64,000 nucleotides of DNA from Patiria pectinifera (GCA_029964075.1 CM057147.1:21907513-21971512), one strand, 5' to 3'; positions 24,180-36,349 are shown, numbered from the stretch's first letter. Program-made: numbers and translations. The notes: a model not told the origin generated them from the sequence alone.

Positions 24180-24700
24180 TAAAATCATGGGATGTATGTA
24201 CATGTTGAAAGTTATACTCTATTAATTGTAAAATCACATGCCATTACTGCTAAAAATGATAATAATCAATTAACATTTAAAAAGTATCATAAACACTCCA
24301 TTCAAAGAGAGATGAATGTATTTTTAAAAAACAAAGTTATGGACTACTTATATTTGTTCTACCTTTTTTACGACTCAAAATATGTCAACGCTTTGAGTCT
24401 CAATGCAACAACTAACGCTTACAAATGGACATCTAGTCTACCAATTATGATCATGAGTGTCAGCGGTTTTTGTGCCAGCATTCGGTGGTCTCATCCTACC
24501 ATTAATTCTAGACTCTGCATAAAATTACACCTCAGTGATAAATTAACTATTAAAAAAGTTGTAATAATTCACTTCGAATGAGCTCATCTTGTTATGGTAT
24601 ATCATTATCCCAATTGTAGTTGGGATCCTCCCAAGTATAGTTGTGATTACACCAACTGTAGTTGGGACAGTCCAAACTATTATTACTGCCATCACTTGAT
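24180..24700. repeat. Array-associated segment with palindrome cluster 2
   Basis: This is the same segment as 7741-8171 and 38840-39300. The cluster at 24607-24682 contains four units of the CCAATTGTAGTTGGGA type. A 129-codon frame at 24192-24581 is shared only with the most recent duplicate. It differs there mainly by amino-acid-changing substitutions, so I do not call a gene. Confidence 0.6.
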
Positions 24701-24729
24701 TTCTGAGGGCCATAATTTTGTTTATTGAA

Positions 24730-25510
24730 AATCCCTTGCGCAATAATTACACAGAAACTGCAATTTTAAAGGTATAGTTTTGTGCCTTTCACTTTGATTT
24801 TCCACTTGTTAACAGTCGTTCCAGCTATGATTATTAAAATCTGTGAAAAATGCATTAAGAGCCTTAATTGGCGCAATCCGGTCGAACGTGTCCCTTGAAA
24901 TTTATGTCAGTTATATAGCAGCTGTTTGACATGTTGCACCTTTGTGTATTAATTTACAGGTCATTAACATGGTGTGCATGTATGTTCGTGCAACATGTGA
25001 CTGTCCAACAAATTTTTTTTTGTACACCCATACCGAAATTTGTATTCTTGTGGAGACATTTCTTTGTTCTCGTGTAGTAAAGTTTTCAAGTTTGAAAGTG
25101 AAGTTTCAAAATGCTCTTATTTTAACCAGAATTAATTTCCTTGGCTGAAATTAGAACTTAGTATCCCTTTTCTAAAACTCTTCCATTTGCAATGGATCAA
25201 CCTACCTTGGAAATTCCTAGTTTTTGAGTAAAATCCATATATCTATTTCGTGAAGATCTTGTGGAGACGTATTCATCTATAGAAATTGCCCTTTGGAGAC
25301 GTATACAATCTTTTGTTCCCTATTGTGTGCACGTCTCCAGAGGGCACGGTGTATCAGATCCCTCAACTTTAGAGATACATTTTTTGAATGGTTAATTAAT
25401 GGTTCAGTACATTTATATGTACTTTATCATGTTTCCTGCAAATACGTGCACATTTCATTGTTTCAGTTACATTCATTTCTCTTTGATTATTTGATGTTGG
25501 CTTTAGAGTC
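24730..25510. repeat. Recent segmental duplicate of 41090-41860
   Basis: The two blocks are almost identical over about 780 bases. They include the text around GGAGACGTATTCATC and CACGTCTCCAGAGGGCACG. Both lie just downstream of type i genes (T3 and T5). Degraded relatives occur at 31790-31850 and 57530-57720. Confidence 0.6.
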
Positions 25511-25722
25511 ATGATAGACTTTAACCCAGTCCATTTCTGCCATCACCGGCTCAGATATCTTGAGTATGATGTCCATTGGATGAACACATTGATATGATGA
25601 CACACAGCCAGCACTGTTTTGCAAGTCTCACATATTTTGTTAACTGTACACGTGGAACAACTGGCTATTGTTTGTATGAGTTCTTCGTGTTATGTTGTTA
25701 TTTTGACATTCATTGTCAATTT

Positions 25723-27732
25723 TTACACTCGATGATAGACTTTAACACTTTCTACTGCTGCCACAGCCAGTTCACCAGCTGGTGTACATAAGTATGTGAT
25801 GTCGAATGGACAACCACATTTACTGATGACACAGCCAATGTACTGTCCATCACGACTGAAATGCTGAATTTCACCTTGTTTATTTGCTAAAGGCCACCCG
25901 GATACAGCAACATAAATATTGCCATCTTTGTCACAACACAAACCTAAAGCAAACCACTTCCCTTGAATATTGCTGGGAATATCAACTGAAAAAAACATGT
26001 GACCATAGCTGTCAACTGACGATAGAAGTCTTTCGTTATTATCTCCATTGCAAGTGTAGAACAGGTGCTGCTTATAGATTGTCAACTTTGATCCCATGTT
26101 TGGAGCAGGTATTCTCCTGATGAGGGATCCATCTCTCTTGTGCAGTGAGATCTCGTCTTTGCCCATATAACCCACTGCTATCACATCCCCACCATCCACT
26201 GCAAGGCAGGTTGGGATGTTGCCTGTCTCCCCACCTGGTAGGAACTGATGGAGACAGGGTTGGTAACCTTTATTGAAGATCTTGACAGCAGGTTTGTCAA
26301 GAACAATGATTTCATCATCCCTGTTAACTGAAACATCAGTTGGTTCAGTAAGACCCGCAAGTTGGAGTTCTTGTGAAATTGCATCAGACTGAAGGTTGTC
26401 ATTGGTTAAGAAAGTAATCAACTTTTTACGCTTACTGTCTAATGTGACAATATCATTGTTAGAGAATGCTGCAATTGCCTCAGCAACTTGGAACCCTTTT
26501 TTTTTTTTTGGTCCAAATGTCTTCATTTGTCTTTTCAGCTCCCATCTGATAGGTCTCTGTGAACCCTCAGCTGTGGCATCTGAGCTGGATATTGGTGTAT
26601 GTTCCAGCACCAGCCTCCCAAGTGACCTCCCAGAACCTTCCTCCAAATCCATAATGGTGGGCAAATTGTCTGGCCCTTGCTCATATTGTTCCTCTGTCAA
26701 TTCTTTCAGGTTAAACAGGAGTTAAGGCTTGAAATCCAGAATCTCGTAGCAACTTGCTTGAACCATGAATTGGTTCACCTCATCAAGTTTTTTCTCTGCC
26801 TGACTCAGACGACTGCTGTTTGTGGCACGAGCAGTTTCCAATGTTTTGGCTCTATCTTTGAGGATTGTATCTGCCTCTTGCTTCAATTTCTGCTCTTCCT
26901 CTCTGATCCCTGAAATCTCCTTCGTTTTTATAGCAACCTCCTTGTCAGCCTTACTGGAGATTTTCTTGGTGGTGTCTGCATGCATGGCATTCAGCTTTCT
27001 GTAGTTGTCATCTACATGCCTTATGTTCGTTTTCAGTTTTGCTTTATTCAGTTCAGCTTTTTCAGACATTCTAGCAATATCTCGTTTGCACTGATCGACA
27101 GCTTCGGGTAGATCAACACGAGAGTGTCTCTCATGATCTACAACAGCACAAGTTGTGCATACCAACTTCTCACATGTGTTACAGTAAATGTTGAGATTTT
27201 GATCGGAATGCTTGGCACATTTTGGAGTGTACTCTCTAATTTTACTCTTGTAAGTTACGTCTCCTGATTGAAGCTGGGCCAGTGTGTAGATTTGATGTGA
27301 TTTTGTTAAAGTCACACGCTTGTGTGCTGCTTGGCATTCGTTACAGAGAAAATGATCACAGTCCATGCATCTTGACACAGCCTGATTCTCTTCATCACAG
27401 GCTTGACATTTGATGTCTGACCTTTGACCTTCAAGTACCTTTTCATAGACGTTGACCTCATCCACCAAGGTGCTCAGTTTGAAGTCGCTTGGCAAATTGG
27501 AAACGTCACCCTTTAGTATGGTTTCTTGTCTGCATAGGGGACACACAAGTTTTGGATCTTGTGGATGTTGACTCTGTCTGACTTCTTTGAGACATTTGAG
27601 ACAGAAACTGTGCAGACAGTCGAGAACCTTAGGTTCAGTGAAACGGTCGGAGCAAATGGGACATTCCAGATGATCTCGACTGATCTTACCCAACACAGAC
27701 TGAACTGTGACATCAGGCTGTCTGGATGCCAT
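25723..27732 (-). pseudogene. T3: TRIM56-like protein with premature stop (type i)
   Basis: The frame is otherwise continuous for 670 codons including the stop. Codon 337 is TAA (26722-26724) where the sister copies have AAA in DFKPKLL, a single substitution at 26724. As written the product is a 336-residue RING/B-box/coiled-coil protein without the propeller-like domain. RING C24-C67 (CPIC...CLHSFCLKC...CPLC), both B-boxes and the coiled coil are intact. The downstream half (LTEEQYEQGPDNLP... to CTPAGELAVA...VKVYHRV) keeps its frame, so the lesion is recent, is polymorphic, or the short form is functional. The acceptor TTATTACTCAG precedes the start. Confidence 0.82.
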
Positions 27733-27757
27733 CTTTCTTTGTTAGAGATGTCCAAAA

Positions 27758-28563
27758 CTGAGTAATAACAAGAAAAACATGTGTATAAGACAACTTGAAT
27801 TCCTAGCTGGAATCTCTCAGTGTCCTGATGACAGGCAGAGCATACTGTCTGAAACGTTGAGTAATAATAATAGTAATAATAAAACAACATTTTTATAGCG
27901 CAATATGAATCAAAGATTCCTCAAAGCGCTTAACAATAGAGAAACAATCAGATAAAAATAATCCCGATTTAAAACCCTCTGCTTCTTTTTAGAACCACAC
28001 ATACTCGCAAAAGAGATTTGTCAAAAGAGATTTATTGTCCAATAAGACTTCAATTTGGAAACTTTGTCTTTGACCACTCACTCACTCCATGCAAGTTTTG
28101 CTTGCAGTAAGAGAAGAAAAACTATAAAAAAATTCCACAATGATGTAGTCAAAAAACAAAAAAGCAAAAACCGGTTAATATTTCTGCCGAGGGAAAGCTT
28201 GGTATAAAATTTGGAAGTAAAGTTCAGGAATTCTTACAATAAGCAGAAGACTTTGCTTAAACTTGCTTTCAAGCTTATTAATATCTTCACAACTAATTTG
28301 TCAAATGAAAGTAAATTGTGTGAGGTTTTTGCACAAATAGTTGTGAAAGTGAAACCCATGCAAATTCATACGGTATTCAGTAATAACTTTGTATCCACAA
28401 AAATGTTCAAATATTGCAAACAATGCAAGGTGAGCAAATCTGTAAAACATGTTGTAAAGAAATTGCAATTTGTTAGTTGCATACTAATGTTCATTGACTG
28501 GTAAACCCACTGAGCTATAGTCATTTGTCATCCAAAATGTATGTCAGAAAATAAATAACTTAC
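27758..28563 (-). other. Predicted 5'-UTR intron of T3
   Basis: The donor TTTTGG|GTAAGTTATT lies at 28564/28563 and the acceptor ACTCAG|T at 27758/27757. The intron is 806 bases. The last exon bases (GG, not AG) deviate from the sister genes. Confidence 0.5.
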
Positions 28564-28830
28564 CCAAAATGCAGGTAGCGTTCCTGAAATGTTCAATTAA
28601 ATTATGGTGGCATCCAAACTGTCCAGTTGAAATGTCAAAAATAATCACGGTATCTCATTCAAACGGGCGCATTTGAACATTACTGGTGTAGCAGCCGGGT
28701 ATAGAGAGCAGTCTGTCTGGTATGTTGCAAGAACTAGGTGTATTTAGGGGAAACTTTCTGATTCAACAATAGCCTTTACTCATTGATTATGCATGTGCAC
28801 TGACCTAGGGTCACAGAGGGGACTGTACAT
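28564..28830 (-). promoter_or_regulatory. T3 predicted exon 1 and promoter block
   Basis: The block is conserved with 14915-15180, 20833-21100 and 34854-35120 and ends in the splice donor at 28564. Confidence 0.5.
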
Positions 28831-29166
28831 TGTTGTTCATGTATGCAGAGTTTGTCAGTGTGATGGTAGTAATACTGATTTTCGGATCCACAAAAGCTCA
28901 TTTCCTCACCGTGCAGCAATAGAAATAGTTAACCTCACATGGCAGTTAATAGTGCTATTAAAGCCTGCTAAAAAGAGTATGTTTAGACAGATTTGGACCA
29001 TGAAGCAAAAGCACAAATGAAGATAATTATGAATGGTGTGGATTTAATTCCCTCTTATATCTATATTCAAGAAAGAAAAGTACCTCAAAAGTATTTGACC
29101 TGAATTTTCTGTGTAAGCCATTTGTTAGCCAATAAATGCCATATTTACTCATACATGCACAAAATA

Positions 29167-29342
29167 CAGTGGTGGATTGATTTTTTTTGGGGGGGGGGTG
29201 GTGGTAAGACAGAGAGCATGCACCTGGACCTCCCTAACAGACCGTGCCTTTGCACACCCTCACTCAGCCACCCTTCATAAACCCCCCCCCCCCGCCTTTT
29301 TTTCCCTTAAAAAAAGCTAGATCCATTCCGGGAATACTAACA
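29167..29342. mobile_element. G/C-run MITE-like element
   Basis: It begins CAGTGGTGGATT with a G run, ends AAGCTAGATCCATTCCGGG after C runs, and has no gene. It is related to 35460-35750 at the same distance from exon 1. Confidence 0.45.
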
Positions 29343-29868
29343 AGCAAATTTGCTGTATAAAATTTGTCATTGAAGTATGAAAATCACCTTGCTTCTGGGG
29401 AGTCACAACGTGCTGTGATTTCCAATCAAATGTTCCTCGATATTGATAGTAAGATTTTTACCAACTGTTTCTTTTCAAAACCACACATCTTCCTAAAAGA
29501 GATTTCCACATGGTGTGGATGAAAAAGATGAGAGGACTTCGTGGAAAAGAAGGGACTCCACTTGTAGAATTGTTTTTAAAAATCGAAAATGTTTTTTTTA
29601 ATGATTGAAAACTCCTAGAAATTAAACATACTTCCAATTAGAGCTATCATGAGAGCGTTTTTCATCAGTTAAGAAAGCATTCATTTCCAAATTGTGTGAA
29701 AAAAGGACTGTAAAAAAACCACTTCTGATATGATATGTTAACCTTTTAAAATTCACATTCTATGTAAAGAGAAAAATGATTCCAGATATCCTTAAAGTTA
29801 CAATGGACAATTAAATAGAATAAAGGATTTGAAAAGTTTGGAAATTGTGGTTTCAGTTTTGCTCTTTA

Positions 29869-30156
29869 CAAGGGCGGATCCAGAACACAATTTATTGGGG
29901 TCCCCCCCCCCCTGAAAAAATTTGGGTCCCCCAAAAAGTGGCTCCAAAAATTATGCCGTTGGGTTTGGGACCCACTTAATTTTTGAATTCTAGATGCTCT
30001 GTGGTGCGGTCTGAGCACTTTTACCAATTTTTTTGGAAGAAACGATGGTGGTGTATGCAGTGCTGGCCTTTATTGCGATGTCACTTAAAAAATAAGAAAT
30101 AAAAAATGAGTTTGTTTATTGGGGGAGGGGGGCGTTGCCCCCTGGATCCGCCCTTG
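29869..30156. mobile_element. hAT-like MITE, copy 1
   Basis: The terminal inverted repeats are perfect over 15 bases (CAAGGGCGGATCCAG). The 8-base flanks are GCTCTTTA (29861-29868) and GCTCTTCA (30157-30164), with one mismatch. Sister sequences at 16312-16340 and 22345-22375 have the uninterrupted site (CTCTTCATTGATTTTAATCA), so this insertion came after the segments were duplicated. It contains no transposase. Confidence 0.8.
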
Positions 30157-30779
30157 GCTCTTCATCAATTTTAATCACTTTGAGGAAAAAAATTATTCAT
30201 AAACTTGAAACTGGGACTATAAACATATTTCATGGTGCGCAGTGTAAATAGGCCTGTACTTTATACATGTAAAGGGAGCCTTATAAAAGTGACCACTCAT
30301 TACATGTACACAGGCATCCTTAACATACCCAGATTATCAAAAATGTCATTTGGATTTAAATCTTAGCTTATTATTATTCCTTTGATGAAAATGAAAAAGA
30401 TATCAAGTTCTAGAATTAATACCAGAGTTTAAAGTTTCATACCAATAAACTGCCTTCTCAACAAGTTATTCAACAAAATGATCTCATACTTTCAACAGAC
30501 TTCAAGAATGTGACTTTGAATTAAATCTTATAACCACTGTCTTTGATCGACAAGGCAGAGATACTAATTTCAAGAATTGATTCAAAAGTTTTTAAAGTTT
30601 CACACAAATAAACTGCCTACTCTTTAACACGTTATTGAACAAAATGATTTCATACTTTCAACAAAGTTAAAAAATCAACGGACTTAATTGCCTGAGAGAT
30701 CATTGGTGAGAGAAAAGGATTGTTTAAAGTACAGGTCATGGATGTATTTACATGTTTAAAGTGATTATTAATAGTGAAA

Positions 30780-31130
30780 TCACATGACATCACTGTTATA
30801 AAGATAATAAGTAACATTTAAAAGGCATAATAAACATGTGATTTAAAGAGAGAAAAATGTATTAAAATGTGTTTTATAGCCTACATATCATTTAACATTT
30901 TTTTTTAAGACTGAAAATATGTGTGAGTCTTAAAAGATAACAATGCTTAAGATCTAGTGTAGCAACTCTGGGATAAATGATCATGAATTTGTGCAGTTTT
31001 TGTGCCAGCATTCGGCAGTCTCATCCTACCATTGATTCCATGCTCTGCATAAAATAACAATTCGGTGATAAACTCAACTATTCAAAAAGTTAAAATAATT
31101 CACTTTGAATGAACTCATCTTGTTACACCC
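30780..31130. repeat. Array-associated segment, copy downstream of T4
   Basis: It is homologous to 7741-8102, 39640-39930 and 56110-56450 (for example GTGCCAGCATTCGGCAGTC and CATGCTCTGCATAAAATAAC). The palindrome cluster that normally follows is absent. The sequence changes at about 31135. Confidence 0.5.
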
Positions 31131-31392
31131 TAGTCCAGAGGCTAGACGTTGTTATTGTTTGTACGCAACTTGAAAAGCCATACTGAGCCTGCCTGTGGGC
31201 GACCGAGTGAGTGAGTGACATGTATTATATATATATGGTATAGTGATGTTAATTGCTTTTGGAGTCAAAATATTTCAATGCTGAGAATTTCAATGTAGCT
31301 TGTGTATGTGTTAATACAGAATGTCTTGATCTGAATCTTTACTGTGCAAGCAAAGGCCCATCACAGTATGTACAGGTTGCAGCTGGCTCATG

Positions 31393-31612
31393 GATATGAT
31401 ATATGATATGATATATGATATTATATATGATATGATATATGACATGATGTATGATATTATATGATATGATATATGATATATGATATGATTTATATTATAT
31501 GATATGATATAATATATGATATAATATATGATATATGACATGATATGATATAATATGATATGATATAATATGATATGATATATGATGAGATGATATATGA
31601 TATATGATATGA
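31393..31612. repeat. GATAT-type minisatellite
   Basis: About 220 bases consist almost entirely of ATATGATATG-like units of varying length. It keeps a frame open on the minus strand (31311-31832) that is low-complexity and not a gene. Confidence 0.85.
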
Positions 31613-31855
31613 TACAGAGGCTACTTGTGATACACATCACATTATATGGTGTAAACTTAAATGTTTTAACATTCATCTGAAGATTGCAAGAATTTAGTGC
31701 TTGGAAATCAGGTCCCATAATGATGACTAGAATTCCAATGGCTTGATTTGTGATGACCAAAATTGTAGATTCCCTTGTGTAAAAATTACACAGAAATTGC
31801 AATTTGCGGCTGCTGTTTGCCATGTTGCACATTGTGTATTCATTTACAGGTCAAT

Positions 31856-32083
31856 ATAGGACTTGCTCAATGACGGCCATCTCTGTAGGAGAACTGCAAC
31901 TGCGTATTTTACGCAATCAAGCACACATTGCGCAGTGTTGAAAATGTTCCAAAACGCGCGCTTGTTGCTCGAAATGTGTTCGAAGTACGACGCAGCCGAT
32001 GCGCGTCATGTACAAGTTGACGCTGAAAATGCTGATGCACGTGGATGGTCTGTAGGAAATGACGTCATTTGAACGAGACCTAT
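31856..32083. mobile_element. CpG-rich inverted-repeat element
   Basis: The left end ATAGGACTTGCTCAATGACG matches the complement of the right end (ATAGGTCTCGTTCAAATGAC) with a few changes. The interior is unusually CpG-rich (ACGCGCGC, GATGCGCG). It interrupts text that is continuous near 41310-41330 (ACAGGTCATTCACC). The target duplication is unclear. Confidence 0.45.
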
Positions 32084-32590
32084 TGTGAAGGGCAAATTTA
32101 ACCTAATATTGATGTACATCACCCCAATGCAAAATTCCATCACATAAATTATTTACAGGTCTCACATGTGCATACATGCATTCTTCTCTGTTTTGCTGAT
32201 ATTTGCAACATACTGTGACCGTCCAAAATTGTTTGTGCCCACAACTTTAGAGATATATTTTTAAATGGTTGAAGGTACATGTAAACTGGTTGAGTCATGT
32301 GTACTTTATTATGTTTTCTGCAAATGCATATGTACATTACAAGTACATGTAGATCTTTTTTCAATTATATGGTCATTTCTCTTTGATTATATGATGAAAG
32401 CTTTATGCTTTATGCTAGCACAGATATCTTGAGTATGATGCCCACTGGATAAATGCATTGATATGATGACACACATCCAACACTGTTTGCACGTTTCACA
32501 TTTTTTGCTAACTGTAGGTGTGGAACAATTTTCTACTGTTTGTATCAGTTCTTTGTGTTATTTAATTATTTTGACATTCATTGTCAATTT

Positions 32591-34561
32591 TTACACTTGA
32601 TGATAGGATTTAACATTAAATTTTGTTGCCAAAACAAGCTCTCCTGCTGGTGTACATGTGATGTGACGTGGCTCACCACGTCCACTGATGATACGGCCAA
32701 TGTGCCGTCCATCATGGCTGAAATGATGAATTTCATGTTGTGGTATGATACCAAACACATGTAAAGCAACATAGATGTTGTCATCGTTGTCACAACACAA
32801 ACATGCAGCAAACCAACCAGATGTTTCTGGAAAATTACTTTCCATACTAAATGAAAAGACCTTATTACCATGGCTGTCAACTGATGTTAGTGCGATCTTG
32901 TCTAAGAATCCTCTACGAAAGTAGAAGAGCTGCTGCTTACAGAATGCCAATTTTGCTCCAATACCTGGAGCAGGTATTCTCCTGATGAGGGATCCATCTC
33001 TTTTGTGCAGTGAAATCATTTCCTGTTTCTTATAACCCACTGCTATCACATCCCCACTATCCACTGCAAGGCAGGTTGGAGTGCTGCCTGTCTCCCTACC
33101 TGGTAGAAACTGATGGAGGCAGGACTGCTCACCCTTCTTGAAGATCTTGACAGCAGGTTTGTCAAGAACAATGATTTCATCATCCCTGTTTACTGAAACA
33201 TGTGTTGGTTTATTAAGACCTGGAAATTGGAGTCTTTGTACATGGGGCACGTAGTCAAATGTGAAAGTGATCAGCATCTTATGCTGCTTGACTAATGCAA
33301 CAAATTCATTGTTAGAGATTGCTGCAATTCCATCGACATTGCCAAGTATTCTGTTGATCAGTTCACTTGTCTTGATCCATCTTGTCAGTTCCCAATTTGC
33401 AGGTTCCTGTGAGCTGGGCCTTTGTGTATTTTCCAGCACAAGTCTCCCAAGGGACGTCCCAGTACCTTCCTCAAAGTCCATAATGGGAGACAAACTGTCC
33501 AGCCCGTCATCAGTTTGTTCTTCAATCGATTCTTCCAACTTATTCTTGAGTTTAGTCTTGAAATCCAGAATCTCATAGTAACTTCCTAGAGTCACAAAGT
33601 GTGTAACCTCATCCATTTTTTTCTCAGTCTTGGTTAGACGACTGTTGTTTGTGGCAAGAAGGGTTTCCAATGTCTTGGCTTTGTCGTTGAAAATGGTGTC
33701 TGCCTCTTGCTTCAGTTTCTGCTCTTCCTCTCTGATCCTTGAAATCTCCTCTTCAATTCTAGCAACCTCCTTCTCGGCCTTATTAGAAATTTTCTTGGTT
33801 GTTTCTGCATACGTGGCGTTCAGCTTTCTGTACTTGGCATCTACTTCACTTATGTTTGTTTTCAGTTTTGCTTTGTTCTGTTCAGCTTTTTCAGACATTC
33901 TAGCAACATCTCGTTTGCACTTATCAACAGCTTCAGGTAGATCAACACGAGAGTGTCTCTCATGATCTACAACAGCACAAATTGTGCATACCAACTTCTC
34001 ACATGTGTCACAGTAAATAGTGAGATCATGTTCAGAATGCTTGCCACATGTTGGAGTGTACTCTCTAATCTTACTCTTGTAAGTTACCTCTCCTGATTGA
34101 AGCTGGGCCAGTGTGTAGATTTGATGCAATTTTATTGAAGGTAAACGCCTGTGTGCTGCTTGGCATTCTTTGCAGAGAAAATGATCACAGTCCATGCATC
34201 TTGACACAGCCTGATTCTCTTCATCACAGGCTTGACATTTGATGTCTGACCTTTGACCTTCAAGTACCTTTTGATAGACATTGACCTCATCTACCAAGGC
34301 GCTCAGTTTGAAGTCACTTGGCAAATCAGAAACGTCTCCCTTTAGTATGGTCTCACATCTGCAGAGGGGACACACAAGTTTTGGATCTTGTGGATGTTGA
34401 CTCTGTCTGACTTCTTTGAGACATTCCTGACAAAAACTGTGCAGACAGTCGAGAACCTTAGGCTCAGTGAAACGGTCAGAGCAAATAGGACATTGCAGAT
34501 GATCTCGACTGATCTTACCCAACACAGACTGAACTGTGACATCAGGATGTCTGGATGCCAT
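32591..34561 (-). CDS. T4: TRIM56-like E3 ubiquitin ligase (type ii), intact
   Basis: This 656-residue single-exon protein has RING C24, C27, C39, H41, C44, C47, C64 and C67. B-box 1 is KCQACDEEN...CMDCDHFLCKEC and B-box 2 is CGKHSEHDLTIYCDTCEKLVC with H200 and H203. A coiled coil follows, then a propeller-like C-terminus (DGSLIRRIPAPGIG, CCDNDDNIYVA, CTPAGELVLA). The frame is open upstream to 34624, but MASRHPDVTVQ at 34561 is the conserved start and lies nine bases after an AG acceptor (TTATGTTTTAG). Its linker LGSYYEILDFKTKLKNKLEE and its NNEFVALVKQHKM define type ii. DNDDN replaces the usual DKDGN in one blade. ATTAAA follows at 32561-32566 (minus strand). Its targets are unknown. Confidence 0.88.
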   Translation of the reverse strand: MASRHPDVTVQSVLGKISRDHLQCPICSDRFTEPKVLDCLHSFCQECLKEVRQSQHPQDPKLVCPLCRCETILKGDVSDLPSDFKLSALVDEVNVYQKVLEGQRSDIKCQACDEENQAVSRCMDCDHFLCKECQAAHRRLPSIKLHQIYTLAQLQSGEVTYKSKIREYTPTCGKHSEHDLTIYCDTCEKLVCTICAVVDHERHSRVDLPEAVDKCKRDVARMSEKAEQNKAKLKTNISEVDAKYRKLNATYAETTKKISNKAEKEVARIEEEISRIREEEQKLKQEADTIFNDKAKTLETLLATNNSRLTKTEKKMDEVTHFVTLGSYYEILDFKTKLKNKLEESIEEQTDDGLDSLSPIMDFEEGTGTSLGRLVLENTQRPSSQEPANWELTRWIKTSELINRILGNVDGIAAISNNEFVALVKQHKMLITFTFDYVPHVQRLQFPGLNKPTHVSVNRDDEIIVLDKPAVKIFKKGEQSCLHQFLPGRETGSTPTCLAVDSGDVIAVGYKKQEMISLHKRDGSLIRRIPAPGIGAKLAFCKQQLFYFRRGFLDKIALTSVDSHGNKVFSFSMESNFPETSGWFAACLCCDNDDNIYVALHVFGIIPQHEIHHFSHDGRHIGRIISGRGEPRHITCTPAGELVLATKFNVKSYHQV

Positions 34562-34569
34562 CTTTCTTT

Positions 34570-34853
34570 CTAAAACATAACACAAACAAAAGACACCTTT
34601 AAATACCTTGACATTAAATTGCACCGACAGGGATAATTAATTGATAAATTAGACTTTACAATTGAAAACTTAGCTTGACCTCTAACTCCATGCATGCAAC
34701 TTAATAGTCTTTGCAGTAAGATCAGAAAAACTGTATACATTTCCTCAGGCATACATGTAGCAGGATTTCAAAAAAAGCAAACCGCTAAAAAGTGATGGTA
34801 TTAATATATCTGGAAATTCATGTTTGTTCTCATTGAGAGGTAACAAAACCTAC
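34570..34853 (-). other. Predicted 5'-UTR intron of T4
   Basis: The donor TTTCCG|GTAGGT lies at 34854/34853 and the acceptor GTTTTAG|A at 34570/34569. At 284 bases it is the shortest in the array. Confidence 0.5.
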
Positions 34854-35120
34854 CGGAAATGCAGGTAGAGTTTCTGGACTGGGCAAGTATTAAGGTGGCA
34901 TCCAAACAGTTTTGTTGAAATATCACAAAATGATGACGATGTCTCATTCAAACAGGAGCATTTGAACGTTACTGGTGTAGTAGGTATAGAGAGCTGTCTG
35001 TCTGGTACGTTACAGGAACTACATGTAGGTGTGTTTAGGGGAAACTTTCTGGTTCAACAATAGTCTTTACTCATTCGTCATGCATGTGCACTGACTAGGG
35101 TCACAGAGGGGACTGTATGT
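34854..35120 (-). promoter_or_regulatory. T4 predicted exon 1 and promoter block
   Basis: It is conserved with the T1-T3 blocks (GGTGGCATCCAAAC, TGCATGTGCACTGACTAGG) and ends at the splice donor. Confidence 0.5.
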
Positions 35121-35459
35121 ATACAGACGTATTTGTCAGTATAATGGATAGTAATACTGATTTTCAGATCCATATACAATTCATTTCCTCACCGTGCAGC
35201 AATAAAACTAGTTAAACCCACATAGCAGTCAATAATTCCATACGAGTGTGTTAAAAAGACTTAAGTATGCGTAGTTTTAGACAGATTTGGACAAGGAAGC
35301 AAAAGCTCAAACGAAGATGATCACATGGCGTAGATTTCATTTTTTTTCTGATATGTGTACTTGTAAGAAAAAAAAAACACCTCAAAGTTGTTGACTCTTC
35401 ATTTTCTGTTACCCATTTGTAGTAAGCCATTCAAAAGGCACATGAACTTCTGCAGAATG

Positions 35460-35750
35460 CAGTGGCAGATTGAAGGGGGGGGGGCTTGCCCCATTCATTG
35501 TTACGGATTTATGTCATGATACTGGTAATATTGGGCAGAAAATAAGAAATGGAATGCTAAAGTTCCTAAAGTTATTTTCGAATTGCCTTACAATGAAGGA
35601 GAATGCATCATGAATTTTTAATTTTTCCGGGGAGGTAGGAGGGAGAGCATGCACCCGGACCTCCCCAGCAGGGCGTGCCTTGGCACACCTCAACTCCCCA
35701 CCCTCATAACCCCTCCTCCTTGTTTGTATGAAAGCTAGATCCACCCCTGG
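35460..35750. mobile_element. G/C-run MITE-like element
   Basis: It begins CAGTGGCAGATTGAAGGGGG and ends TAGATCCACCCCTGG, an imperfect inverted repeat. It is related to 29167-29342. Confidence 0.5.
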
Positions 35751-36349
35751 AATACTTACAAGTAAATTTACCGTATGAAATTTGTCATTTAAGTATGAAA
35801 ATCATGGTTCTGGGGAGTCGCAAGACGCTGTAACAACATTGATGGATGAAACAGATGGGAGGACTACATGGAAAAGAAGACATGCCAGCATTTACATGTG
35901 CATGTAGAATTTCTTTGAAAAATCGAAATTGTTTTAATTTTTTCAGTGTATTCAAAACTAAAACAAATTCATCATGCTTTTTATTACAGAATTGTTCATA
36001 AGGAAAGGATTTATTCTCAATTTTGTGAAAAAAATCAGAATACTGAAAAAACTCATGAAATATAGGAGGAGATAAGGATGTTCCATAATGAAAATAAGGG
36101 AGCTAGGGCAATGAAGGATTATCATAATAATTGAACATCTTTAAAATGTTTGATTTTCAGCATTGTCGCAGCTACAAATTTGATTTTTTTTAAACGTTTA
36201 TTTGCCCTGAATTTTATTCTTCTACTTGTATCCTAAATGCCAATAGACGTTAGATGTTTTATTGTCAAAGTCATTTCTAACTTTTCAAAGACTAATTTTA
36301 TGAACTTCAGTGGCATTTGTGGGGGCGGGTACTGGGGGGGTTCTGTAAC

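Larger units (their letters stand above)
21101..25722. other. Intergenic DNA between T2 and T3
   Basis: No gene is seen. It includes an insert with repeated motifs (21673-22267), a MITE (23469-23764), the array-associated segment (24180-24700) and a block (24730-25510) almost identical to 41090-41860 downstream of T5. Confidence 0.5.
28831..32590. other. Intergenic DNA between T3 and T4
   Basis: No gene is seen. It holds a G/C-run MITE-like element, a hAT-like MITE, the array-associated segment at 30780-31130, a GATAT minisatellite and a CpG-rich inverted-repeat element. Confidence 0.5.

Noticed and set aside
24192-24581. 129-codon plus-strand frame with a partial relative at 38866-39153
   Set aside because: It is shared only with the most recent duplicate and differs mostly by amino-acid-changing substitutions. 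Older copies of the segment are interrupted.
31311-31832. 173-codon minus-strand frame rich in Ile, Ser and Tyr
   Set aside because: It is the translation of the GATAT minisatellite, which lacks stops by composition.
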